Assembly (NCBI GenBank): GCA_905235165.1
Contig: CAJOKK010000002.1
Coordinates: 1-13,081 of the forward strand
Length of the DNA: 13,081 nucleotides
Direction: 5' to 3'
DNA from: an uncultured Atopobiaceae bacterium
GTDB taxonomy: Bacteria; Actinomycetota; Coriobacteriia; Coriobacteriales; Atopobiaceae
Shown: piece by piece, positions 7,120-13,081 of the stretch
How positions within the stretch are numbered: position 1 is the first letter of the stretch
Layout of the letters: each line of letters starts with the position of its first letter
Made by a program: the position numbers and the translations under genes
The notes under the pieces: model-generated
Seen by the model: only the letters and a program-made list of their open reading frames with translations
Told to the model about the DNA's origin: nothing
The model's database searches: none

Positions 7120-7779
7120 CTAGGCGTGATTGTTCCTGAGGTAGGCCGACGAGACCGGGAAGGAGAAGTAGGTGTCTGGGAAGGGTTCTCCTTCAAGCGT
7201 GAAGTGCCACCACTCGTAGGGGAAGGGTGCAAAGCCGTTGTGCATCATGGCGCGCTGTAGGGTCATGCGCATGTCGTACTGCTCTGCGCTGATGTCTCGG
7301 TTGTCGGGGTGCGAAACCTCGCCGAAGAAGTCGAAGGGGGACCCCATGTCAACTTCCTTGCCGGTCTGCATGTCGAGGAGAGTGAGGTCAACCGTCGATC
7401 CTCGGCTGTGGCTCGACTGCTTGGCTATGTAACCACGAGAGATGAGGTCTTCTTTATCAATGTTGGGATAGAAGTAGGGCTTCATGCGGAGGTCGGTCTC
7501 TTCGAGCGCCCAGAGGGCGAACTGCTTGACGGCCGTTGTTGGACGGTAGGCATCGAAGATCTTCAGGCGATAGCCCAAGACCTGCAGCTCATTGCTGGCA
7601 GCCTTGAGCGCGCGAGCGGCTTCTGAAGTCAGCAGCGCACAGGGTTCCTCGTAGCCATCAATGCGCTCGCCGATGAAGTTGTAGGTTGAAAAGTAGCGAA
7701 TCTCCTGGATGGCTTGAGGAACATAGTCTGAAAGCAGGACGAATCCGGTGGGATCCTTGGTGCGGTCATAGCTGCTCAT
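7120..7779 (-). CDS. vanX: D-alanyl-D-alanine dipeptidase (VanX/DdpX type, M15D)
   Basis: A zinc D,D-dipeptidase of 219 residues (VanX is ~202). Zinc ligands and catalytic residues of the family are in place: the SxHxxGxxxD motif is SSHSRGSTVD (122-131) with His124 and Asp131, and EWWHF (189-193) supplies the catalytic Glu189 and third ligand His192. DAYRP (76-80) holds the conserved Arg79. The enzyme hydrolyses D-Ala-D-Ala in the cytoplasm. There is no VanH, VanA ligase or VanRS nearby, so this is most likely a stand-alone enzyme for wall-dipeptide turnover, not a glycopeptide-resistance cassette. The start is uncertain: ATG 7815 gives 12 more residues, but a -10-like TACAAT at 7819-7824 would start transcription at about that codon, so ATG 7779 is preferred. 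Neither start has a strong ribosome site. Confidence 0.88.
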   Translation of the reverse strand: MSSYDRTKDPTGFVLLSDYVPQAIQEIRYFSTYNFIGERIDGYEEPCALLTSEAARALKAASNELQVLGYRLKIFDAYRPTTAVKQFALWALEETDLRMKPYFYPNIDKEDLISRGYIAKQSSHSRGSTVDLTLLDMQTGKEVDMGSPFDFFGEVSHPDNRDISAEQYDMRMTLQRAMMHNGFAPFPYEWWHFTLEGEPFPDTYFSFPVSSAYLRNNHA

Positions 7780-7818
7780 GAAGTTGTCCGTTTCTCGCTG
7801 TGGTTCCGTACCCATACG

Positions 7819-7824
7819 ATTGTA
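7819..7824 (-). promoter_or_regulatory. Possible -10 box of the dipeptidase gene
   Basis: The minus strand reads TACAAT (5/6 to consensus). Transcription would start near 7812, leaving a ~33-nt leader to ATG 7779. No convincing -35 is seen at 17 nt spacing. Confidence 0.35.
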
Positions 7825-7888
7825 GGGTACAGGCTATCCTGCTGGGCGCTTGGTTCGATCTCTTCTCCGAGCCGTTTCTTTGGAGGCC

Positions 7889-8084
7889 GTACCACTTTTT
7901 AACGTTCTGATGCCATAAGTTTGAGGATATTACAGAAAATGCTGTACGCCTAAAAATAGCTTGAAGAAATCGGTGGGTTTTACCTGCAACGATAGGAGTG
8001 TCTTTTCTCCCTATAGGACGATAAAAGACCCCATATTCTGTAATAAGCTCAAACTTATGGCATCAGAACGTTAAAAAGTGGTAC
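7889..8084. repeat. 196-bp element with perfect 37-bp terminal inverted repeats
   Basis: Bases 7889-7925 are the exact reverse complement of 8048-8084. The arms start GTACCACTTTTTAACG and end ATAAGTTTGAG. The similarity continues inward, imperfectly (about 13 of 17), at 7926-7942 versus 8031-8047. The 122-bp centre is AT-rich, has no ORF of note, and holds a smaller inverted repeat (GTCTTTT 8000-8006 with AAAAGAC 8023-8029). The outermost GTAC occurs at both ends and is itself a palindrome, so it may be a 4-bp target duplication or part of the arms; outside that no flanking duplication is seen. It fills most of the 329-bp gap between the divergent dipeptidase gene and the nuclease-like gene, ending 24 bp before the latter's ATG. 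It could be a miniature inverted-repeat transposable element, an invertible DNA switch, or a structured RNA or regulatory site. Confidence 0.9.
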
Positions 8085-8108
8085 GCTGCAAGGGAGGGAG
8101 GGGGAACC

Positions 8109-9104
8109 ATGCCGCTGTATCTCTGTGGACAGGCTGCGCTTGACGTTACGCGCTATCTAAGGGCGACGAACGATGGCGAAATTCCGGGAATCCCGGCTCG
8201 GCCTCGGCGTCTGGGTGATGCGCTGTACACCAACCGCCAGCTCAACACGCTCGATGAGTCTGCGCAGCGGCTTTTGGCTCACGTTCGTGGCAAGGTTGAG
8301 GCGATGGTACCCACTTCTGAGCTTCATGCAAAGACCGAGCGACTTGAAACCCACGTCTGGTGCCATGACATTCCACGTGGAGCCTTTATCAATTTGGGCA
8401 ATGGCATCTTCCTTAGTTCGCCGGCTTTTCTATTTATGCAGCTCGCTCCCCAGCTGAGCGAGATTGACCTCATCACACTGGGCCTTGAGTTTTGCGGTTC
8501 GTATAGCTGTTGGGGATTTCCAAGCCTCGTGCCAAACGCAAAGGTTGAAGACGAGTTTCGTGTGACAACCTACCAGCTAAGGCCAGCGCTGAATGCCGCG
8601 CGGCTTTCGGCTTTCGTTGAGCATATGGAGGGTGAGCGCGGGTCGGTTCGTGCGCGTTGGGCTCTCAAATACGTAATCGATAACGCGGCCTCGCCCATGG
8701 AGTCAGCTGTCTATCTCTTGCTTAGCCTTCCGCGTCGACTGGGTGGCCGCGGTCTGCCTGCCCCGCTCTTTAATGCCAAGGTTGCGGTAACTACGTCTGT
8801 TTCAACCGAATACCGCTTCCCCGATCTGTACTGGCCCACAAAGGGCGTTGACGTTGAATATCAGAGCGATGAGAAGCATTCGGGTAGCTGGTCACGCTAT
8901 CGTGATGCTCGTCGTGAGATTGAGCTGGTGGCAGAGCATATTACGGTGCTTCCCTTGACCCGACATCAGATTATGGATGCCGAGGAGTTCAACGCCTTCG
9001 CAGTGAGTGTGCGTCGTGCGCTCGGCTTGCGTTCCCGTACCCTGACGCCGGCGTGGTACGAAAACTACCTTGCGCTTCGCCAGAAGCTCTTGTTTGAGCG
9101 ATAG
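8109..9104 (+). CDS. Uncharacterised DUF559/AbiEi-like protein with PD-(D/E)XK-type C-terminal domain
   Basis: A 331-residue protein of no named function. The N-terminal half includes FLSSPAFLFMQLAPQLS (101-117) and ITLGLEFCGSYS (122-133), a pattern seen in actinobacterial AbiEi-like/DUF559 proteins. The C-terminal ~130 residues begin with SPMESAVYLLLSLPRRLGG (195-213) and contain FPDLYWPTKGVDVEYQSDEKH (237-257), which fits the core of a PD-(D/E)XK nuclease fold (PD, then E-x-Q in place of E-x-K, then His), followed by a basic helix (RYRDARREIEL) and a strand TVLPLT. Whether it cuts DNA is unknown. ATG 8109 has a very strong GGGAGGGAGGGGG site. It lies just after the 37-bp inverted-repeat element and converges with the DeoR gene (39-nt gap, no obvious terminator). 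The family assignment is by motif pattern and moderately sure. Confidence 0.65.
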   Translation: MPLYLCGQAALDVTRYLRATNDGEIPGIPARPRRLGDALYTNRQLNTLDESAQRLLAHVRGKVEAMVPTSELHAKTERLETHVWCHDIPRGAFINLGNGIFLSSPAFLFMQLAPQLSEIDLITLGLEFCGSYSCWGFPSLVPNAKVEDEFRVTTYQLRPALNAARLSAFVEHMEGERGSVRARWALKYVIDNAASPMESAVYLLLSLPRRLGGRGLPAPLFNAKVAVTTSVSTEYRFPDLYWPTKGVDVEYQSDEKHSGSWSRYRDARREIELVAEHITVLPLTRHQIMDAEEFNAFAVSVRRALGLRSRTLTPAWYENYLALRQKLLFER

Positions 9105-9143
9105 GCTCCGAACTAGCCAAGCCAACAGGTGGTTGCCTTCCTG

Positions 9144-9905
9144 CTAGGCATAAATGACACGCTGACAGGCTGCGTTGAGTTCGTCGCGCTTCTCTTGGGG
9201 GAAGTCGCTATCGGTGATGAGGCAGGAGTAATCCGACAGCTTGCTCATTGCCATGAGATGCACATTGCCATACTTGCTTGAGTCAACCATGAGGTAAGAC
9301 TCTTGGGCTGCCTCAAGCATGGCGTGCTTGGTGGCAGCATCGTCAAGCACGGGCTCGTTGGCACCGCCTGCCGCGTCAAAGCCGTGCGCTCCCAGGAAGC
9401 TCTTGTTCACACGAAGCGTTCGGAAGAAGTCTGCGGCAAGCGTGCCCACCATTCCCACCGAAAGCGGGCTATAGATGCCCGGCGCATAAACAATCTTGAG
9501 ATTTGACAGATCGCCGGCAAGTCCCGAGACGGGGATGGAGTTGGTGAAGATCGTGACGTGCTTGTTCCCTAGGTAGCGCAAGAGCTGCAGGGTGGTGGTG
9601 CCGCAGTCAACGATGATGGTGTCGCCGCTCTGAACGAGGTCGGCAGCCGCCTTGCCAATGCGTTGCTTGTTGCCGGCGCTCTCTTCCTTGCTCATGGCCA
9701 CCTGCATCGCGTTGCTTGTGGCTTCCTCAATCAGGTGGGCGTTGCCGTTTGAGATGTTGACGAAGCCCTGCTGCGCGAAGTATTGCAGGTCGCGGCGGAC
9801 CGTCATGGAAGATACGCCCAGCTCATCGGCAAAGTCCTTGATGTTGAGAACACCCTCGCGCTGCAGGCGTTTGAAAGTCTCCATGCGGCGTTCGATGAGA
9901 TTCAT
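9144..9905 (-). CDS. DeoR-family transcriptional regulator
   Basis: A 253-residue repressor-type regulator. The N-terminal helix-turn-helix lies at ~22-41 (IKDFADELGVSSMTVRRDLQ), and the C-terminal DeoR sugar-phosphate sensor domain spans ~80-240, with the effector loop IVDCGTTT (98-105), TNSIPV (121-126) and SFLGAHGFDAAGG (169-181). Such proteins usually repress sugar-phosphate genes and release DNA on binding a phosphosugar. It is divergent from nagB, so control of glucosamine-6-phosphate use and of itself is the natural inference. The start at ATG 9905 is preferred over TTG 9911 because the GGGAAAGG site is 9 nt from ATG but only 3 nt from TTG. A candidate operator lies at 9999-10028. Confidence 0.92.
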   Translation of the reverse strand: MNLIERRMETFKRLQREGVLNIKDFADELGVSSMTVRRDLQYFAQQGFVNISNGNAHLIEEATSNAMQVAMSKEESAGNKQRIGKAAADLVQSGDTIIVDCGTTTLQLLRYLGNKHVTIFTNSIPVSGLAGDLSNLKIVYAPGIYSPLSVGMVGTLAADFFRTLRVNKSFLGAHGFDAAGGANEPVLDDAATKHAMLEAAQESYLMVDSSKYGNVHLMAMSKLSDYSCLITDSDFPQEKRDELNAACQRVIYA

Positions 9906-9998
9906 TACCAAGGCCCTTTCCCTAAGACGTTGCCCACATGATGAGTGCTGCCTATCAGTGAGTCTAGCGCAAGGCTGTTCGCCCGCCCCTGTGAAAAA

Positions 9999-10028
9999 GT
10001 AACAGAAAGTAACACGAACTAATGTTAC
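9999..10028. promoter_or_regulatory. Candidate operator in the deoR-nagB intergenic region
   Basis: GTAACA occurs at 9999-10004 and 10009-10014, one helical turn apart, and its inverse TGTTAC at 10023-10028. The last two form an inverted repeat with an 8-bp spacer. It lies ~95-125 bp upstream of the DeoR start codon and ~120 bp upstream of the nagB -35 box, so it could control the regulator itself, or nagB by looping. The 351-bp intergenic region 9906-10256 otherwise holds the nagB promoter and a small stem in its leader (10199-10221), and no gene. Confidence 0.45.
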
Positions 10029-10150
10029 AGAGATTTGCAGTGAAGTATGTCCTGAGGTGAAAATTAAGCTAACGACGTGGGGAAAAGCAGGCTAGACACC
10101 CTAGAAAGATGACGAATTCATGTGCATAAGAAAAGAATATCGATGTGAAA

Positions 10151-10180
10151 TGGACAGCGCAAGTGAAAAGCTGTTATTAT
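10151..10180 (+). promoter_or_regulatory. nagB promoter
   Basis: The -35 is TGGACA (10151-10156, 5/6), the spacer is 18 bp, and the -10 is TATTAT (10175-10180, 5/6) preceded by TGT, giving an extended -10. The predicted start near 10187 leaves a ~70-nt leader. Confidence 0.7.
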
Positions 10181-10256
10181 CGGCGAAGAGAGAAGAACGG
10201 GTGCTGAACGTAAAGGGCACCACTTGTCCACAGGGAAGCGCGAGAGAGGACCGCAC

Positions 10257-10994
10257 ATGAGGATCATCCGTTGCAAAGACTACGATGCCATGAGCCGCAA
10301 GGCCGCCAACATCATTTCTGCCCAGGTCATCATGAAGCCCAATGCAAAGCTTGGTCTTGCCACGGGTACGACTCCCATTGGTGCCTATCAGCAGCTCATC
10401 AAGTGGTACGAGAAGGACGACGTTGACTTCTCCCAGGTCAGCACCTACAACCTCGACGAGTATCGCGGCCTTTCCCACGAAGACCCGCAGAGCTATCACT
10501 ACTTCATGCGCAAGAACTTCTTCGATCACGTGAACATTGACCTCGCCAACACTCACGTGCCCGACGGTTCGAACCTCGATGCCGATGAGGCCTGCGCATC
10601 CTATGACGAGCTGGTAAAGTCTGTGGGCTATGTTGACCTGCAGCTTCTGGGCATCGGCAACAATGGCCACATTGGCTTCAACGAGCCCGACGAGGCCTTC
10701 AGCAAGGGTACGCACTGCGTTGACCTCACGGAGAGCACCATTCAGGCAAACAGCCGCCTCTTCGAGCGCGAGGAGGACGTGCCTCGCCAGGCCTACACCA
10801 TGGGCGTGCAGACCATCATGCGTGCTCGTTCCATCCTCGTGATTGCCAATGGCGAGGCTAAGGCCCAGGCAGTGCGCGACATGTGCTTTGGCCGCGTTAC
10901 CCCGCACGTTCCCGCGTCCATCCTGCAGCTGCACACCAATTGCACCGTCATTGCCGACGATGCGGCACTGTCCCTTTGCCCCGAAATCAAATAG
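10257..10994 (+). CDS. nagB: Glucosamine-6-phosphate deaminase
   Basis: A 245-residue enzyme converting glucosamine-6-phosphate to fructose-6-phosphate and ammonia, the entry of amino sugars into glycolysis. Family motifs: LGLATGTTPIGAY (32-44, phosphate loop), YNLDEYRGL (64-72, with catalytic Asp67), LLGIGNNGHIGFNEP (130-144, with His138 and Glu143) and TMGVQTIMRAR (181-191). The residue before GH is Asn136, as in Gram-positive NagB, where E. coli has Asp. Start ATG 10257 has GAGAGGA 6 nt upstream; the frame opens earlier at TTG 10224, without homology. Length is normal. No nagA is adjacent, so the deacetylase must be elsewhere. Divergent DeoR is the probable regulator. It is followed by a 72-bp palindrome and a second hairpin. 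Confidence 0.97.
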   Translation: MRIIRCKDYDAMSRKAANIISAQVIMKPNAKLGLATGTTPIGAYQQLIKWYEKDDVDFSQVSTYNLDEYRGLSHEDPQSYHYFMRKNFFDHVNIDLANTHVPDGSNLDADEACASYDELVKSVGYVDLQLLGIGNNGHIGFNEPDEAFSKGTHCVDLTESTIQANSRLFEREEDVPRQAYTMGVQTIMRARSILVIANGEAKAQAVRDMCFGRVTPHVPASILQLHTNCTVIADDAALSLCPEIK

Positions 10995-11006
10995 TTCAGG
11001 TACCTG

Positions 11007-11078
11007 TGAGTCAAAAAGGTCTACGGTAAGTGACTCACAGGTACCTGTGAGTCACTTACCGTAGACCTTTTTGACTCA
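11007..11078. repeat. 72-bp perfect palindrome, possible bidirectional terminator
   Basis: Both strands read identically: 36-bp arms meet at 11042/11043 with no spacer (centre CAGGTACCTG). Five A and five T sit near the outer ends of the arms (11012-11016 and 11069-11073), so a transcript from either side would form a very long hairpin ending in U5. A 17-nt unit (CAGGTACCTGTGAGTCA) occurs just before the palindrome (10997-11013) and again at its centre (11038-11054), offset by 41 bp, and TGAGTCA/TGACTCA occurs four times. It begins 12 nt after the nagB stop. Confidence 0.9.
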
Positions 11079-11091
11079 TGAGTTACAAAAG

Positions 11092-11140
11092 AAGGCTCCC
11101 CTTCTGAGTGCCCATCTGGGGCGAGTCGAAGGGGAGCCTT
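11092..11140. terminator. Bidirectional terminator between nagB and the flavoenzyme
   Basis: The 13-bp arms AAGGCTCCCCTTC (11092-11104) and 11128-11140 are exact complements; the loop carries an inner GCCC/GGGC pairing. T-runs follow on both strands (CCTTTTGC on plus; CTTCTTTTGT on minus). It lies 30 nt past the end of the convergent flavoenzyme gene. Confidence 0.85.
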
Positions 11141-11170
11141 TTGCTGAGCTCGTAAATGCTGAGTCGCACG

Positions 11171-13081
11171 CTAGTGGAGCGCGTAGGCTGCGAAGTAGCC
11201 GCCGCGCACGGCCTCGCCGATCTGCGCCGGCTTGATGCAGTCGCCAACCAGCGTGGTGATGTGGCCGTACTTCTGGAAGATCGCGTTGGCCTCGTCGCTG
11301 CGAGCCCTCATGCCAAAGGCGTCAACAACCATGTCAGCCTCAATCAGTTCCTGCTTGCCGTCATGCTCAACAAGCACGCCCTCATCGGTGACCTCGATGA
11401 GCTTGGTGTTGACCATCTGCTTCACGCCGAAGCGGTCGAGCTCGTAGAGAAGGGGCACGCGAGTGTAGGACACCATGCCCTTGACCACTTCGTCCATCAT
11501 CTCGACGATGGTGACATCCTTGCCGGCCTGAGCGAGCTCGAGTGCGCAGTCGCAGCCACTTGCGCCGCCGCCGGCGACGACGATCTTGTTGCCCTGCAGG
11601 ATGGCGTTGTCGTTGTGGTAGTCGATAACGCCCACCACATTGCTGCCGTCGAGGCCCTTGATGGGGATCTTGGCGGGCACGGCGCCGATGGCCACGATGA
11701 TGGCGTCAGCCTCGGCAAGCTCAGGCGAGTCGGCGGTAATCTCCTTGTTGAAGACGACAGGTACCTCAAGTTCCTCAAGCTGGCGAATCTGCCAGGCGGT
11801 GAAGAGGCGCAGGCGTTCCTTGAAGCAGGGGGTTGCGGCTGGAAGCAGGGTGCCGCCCAGCTTGTCGCTCTTTTCGTAGAGGGTGACCTTGTGTCCCTCG
11901 AGTGCGGCAACGCGCGCGGCCTCCATGCCGCCGCAGCCACCACCGATGATGGCCACGTTCTTGGGATGCTCGGTCTTCTCGATGTGATACTCGAATTCGT
12001 AGTTGGCCTCGGCGTTGACGGCGCAGGAAATGGGCTTGTTCACCACGAGGTGGCCGCTGCAGTAGGTGTTGCAGGCGAGGCAGGGACGCACCTCGTCGCG
12101 CTGGCCTGCCCAGACCTTGTTGGGCAGGTCGGGGTCGGCGATGGAGGCACGTCCGAACATGGCGGCGTCAATCTTGCCGTCGGCAATGGCTTGCTCGGCG
12201 GACTCGGGTGTGTGCATGCCGGAGTTGATGATGGGCTTGTCGGTGACCGTGCGGAACTCGGCGGCCGCCTCGAGCATGGAGGCCTCGCCGGTGTAGATGG
12301 ACGGCGTCAGCCAACGGCCGCTGTCATAGCAGCCGAGGTCAATGTCGAAGCCGTCGATGCCCAGCTCGTCAAGGTAGCGCACGATCTCCTTGCTCTCCTC
12401 CATCGTGCGTCCGCCCTCGAAGTCGTGGTAAGCGGCCATGCGGATGAGGATGGGGAAGTCTGGCCCCACCACGCCGCGAATGGCCTCGTAGGCCTCCTTG
12501 ACCAGGCGCATGCGGTTCTCGAAGGAGCCGCCGTACTCGTCGTCGCGATGGTTCCAGATGGGGGTCATGAACTGGTCGAGCATATAGCCGTAGTGGGCAT
12601 GGATCTCGATGGCGTCACCATTGGCCATGAGCACGTTCTGGGCGGCAATGCGATAGCCCTCAACGATCTCGTGAATCTCGTCGATGGTGAGGGCGTGCGC
12701 CTTGACGCTGGGATTGTAGAAGAGGGGGTTCTCGGAGGCAGACGAGGTGCCGTTGCCCACGAAGACCGGTGCCTCGCGTCCCAGGCCACAGCCCAGCTCC
12801 CACATGATCTTGGCACCTTCGGAGTGAACGGCCTCGGTAATGGCAAGCCAGCCGTGCATCTGGTGGGCGGTGCCCACGATGGTCTGGTGGGCAATCCATG
12901 CCTCGGTCTTGCTAACCACGAACTGCGCCTCGGGGATGATGAGCGAGAAGCCGCCGCGGGCGCGGGCGCGGTAGTACTCGATCTGCTGGATGGTGGGATA
13001 GCCGTTCATGTCCTCGGAGAAGGTGCCCATGGGAGCCTCAATGAAGCGGTTCTTGAGGTAGAGGCTCTTGATGCGAAGCGG
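11171..13081 (-). CDS. NADH:flavin oxidoreductase / 2-enoate reductase-type enzyme (5' truncated)
   Basis: 636 residues are visible; the frame runs off the right edge and already shows the old-yellow-enzyme N terminus (PLRIKSLYLKNRFIEAPMGT), so only a few residues are missing and the ATG at 13030 is internal. Residues ~1-330 form the FMN-binding TIM barrel, with IEIHAHYGYMLDQFMTP (158-174) and DEYGGSFENRMRL (181-193). A CLAC...C...C cluster (Cys334, 337, 341, 353) binds a 4Fe-4S centre. The C-terminal part holds two dinucleotide folds: GGGCGG (380-385, FAD) and AGGGASG (503-509, NAD(P)H). Such enzymes (2-enoate reductase, BaiCD/BaiH, trimethylamine dehydrogenase relatives) reduce C=C bonds of unsaturated acids, bile-acid or aromatic substrates anaerobically. 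The substrate cannot be assigned. No bai-type or CoA-ligase genes are in view. It converges on nagB across two hairpins. Confidence 0.93.
   Translation of the reverse strand, partial: PLRIKSLYLKNRFIEAPMGTFSEDMNGYPTIQQIEYYRARARGGFSLIIPEAQFVVSKTEAWIAHQTIVGTAHQMHGWLAITEAVHSEGAKIMWELGCGLGREAPVFVGNGTSSASENPLFYNPSVKAHALTIDEIHEIVEGYRIAAQNVLMANGDAIEIHAHYGYMLDQFMTPIWNHRDDEYGGSFENRMRLVKEAYEAIRGVVGPDFPILIRMAAYHDFEGGRTMEESKEIVRYLDELGIDGFDIDLGCYDSGRWLTPSIYTGEASMLEAAAEFRTVTDKPIINSGMHTPESAEQAIADGKIDAAMFGRASIADPDLPNKVWAGQRDEVRPCLACNTYCSGHLVVNKPISCAVNAEANYEFEYHIEKTEHPKNVAIIGGGCGGMEAARVAALEGHKVTLYEKSDKLGGTLLPAATPCFKERLRLFTAWQIRQLEELEVPVVFNKEITADSPELAEADAIIVAIGAVPAKIPIKGLDGSNVVGVIDYHNDNAILQGNKIVVAGGGASGCDCALELAQAGKDVTIVEMMDEVVKGMVSYTRVPLLYELDRFGVKQMVNTKLIEVTDEGVLVEHDGKQELIEADMVVDAFGMRARSDEANAIFQKYGHITTLVGDCIKPAQIGEAVRGGYFAAYALH

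Noticed and set aside
4719..7232. 837-codon minus-strand ORF opposite glgA
   Set aside because: Its Gly/Leu/Ser/Arg-rich repeats are simply the complement of the Ala/Lys/Thr repeats; no start signal or homology.
7120..7815. Glycopeptide-resistance cassette
   Set aside because: Only the dipeptidase is present; no ligase, lactate dehydrogenase or VanRS genes flank it.
7889..8084. CRISPR-like or direct-repeat interpretation of the repeats near 7.9-8.1 kb
   Set aside because: There are only two copies and they are inverted, not direct; no array structure.
9105..9143. Short stem in the gap between the nuclease-like gene and deoR
   Set aside because: Only 4-5 bp (CAAC/GTTG) and no T-run; not a credible terminator.
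10224..10232. DnaA-box-like TTGTCCACA upstream of nagB
   Set aside because: Single imperfect copy (one mismatch) in a gene leader; no cluster or AT-rich unwinding region, so no origin.
10101..10934. 277-codon minus-strand ORF opposite nagB
   Set aside because: Shadow of nagB; no motifs, and it would run through the nagB promoter region.

Overview
The window is a GC-rich, densely coded bacterial stretch. Three things point to a Gram-positive gut or oral actinobacterium of the class Coriobacteriia (Olsenella/Atopobium-like): codon usage dominated by G/C third positions, a cluster of carbohydrate and fermentation genes, and an old-yellow-enzyme iron-sulfur flavoprotein. The taxonomic call is inference from protein style; no rRNA or tRNA is present.

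Layout from left to right. (1) The 3' part of a GH1 6-phospho-beta-glucosidase (+, cut by the window edge). (2) Convergent with it by only 8 nt, a fusion of a nucleoside-deoxyribosyltransferase-like domain and a cobalamin-type precorrin-2 C20-methyltransferase domain (-). (3) Divergent from that, a two-gene operon: an SRAP (YedK/HMCES) abasic-site protein that must start at a GTG, and a small HAD phosphatase-like protein (+). (4) asnA (-) with a clear terminator and an extended -10 promoter. (5) A GT5 glycogen synthase (+) carrying a ~280-residue Ala/Lys/Thr-rich histone-H1-like N-terminal tail, ended by a 17-bp perfect hairpin. (6) A stand-alone VanX-type D,D-dipeptidase (-). (7) An AT-rich 196-bp element bounded by perfect 37-bp inverted repeats, directly upstream of (8) a DUF559/AbiEi-like PD-(D/E)XK-type protein (+). 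(9) A DeoR-family regulator (-) divergent from nagB (+), with a candidate operator and a good promoter between them. (10) A 72-bp perfect, loop-less palindrome and a second bidirectional terminator between nagB and (11) a 5'-truncated FMN/4Fe-4S/FAD enoate-reductase-type flavoenzyme (-).

Functionally the window mixes sugar catabolism and storage (phospho-beta-glucoside hydrolysis, glucosamine-6-phosphate deamination feeding glycolysis, glycogen synthesis) with amide synthesis, peptidoglycan-dipeptide turnover and DNA-damage handling. The genes are mostly single or two-gene units on alternating strands, so there is no large pathway operon. The most unusual items are the inverted-repeat element at 7889-8084, the 72-bp palindrome at 11007-11078, the two domain fusions (deoxyribosyltransferase-like/CbiL, and H1-like tail/GlgA), and the nuclease-like gene abutting the inverted-repeat element.
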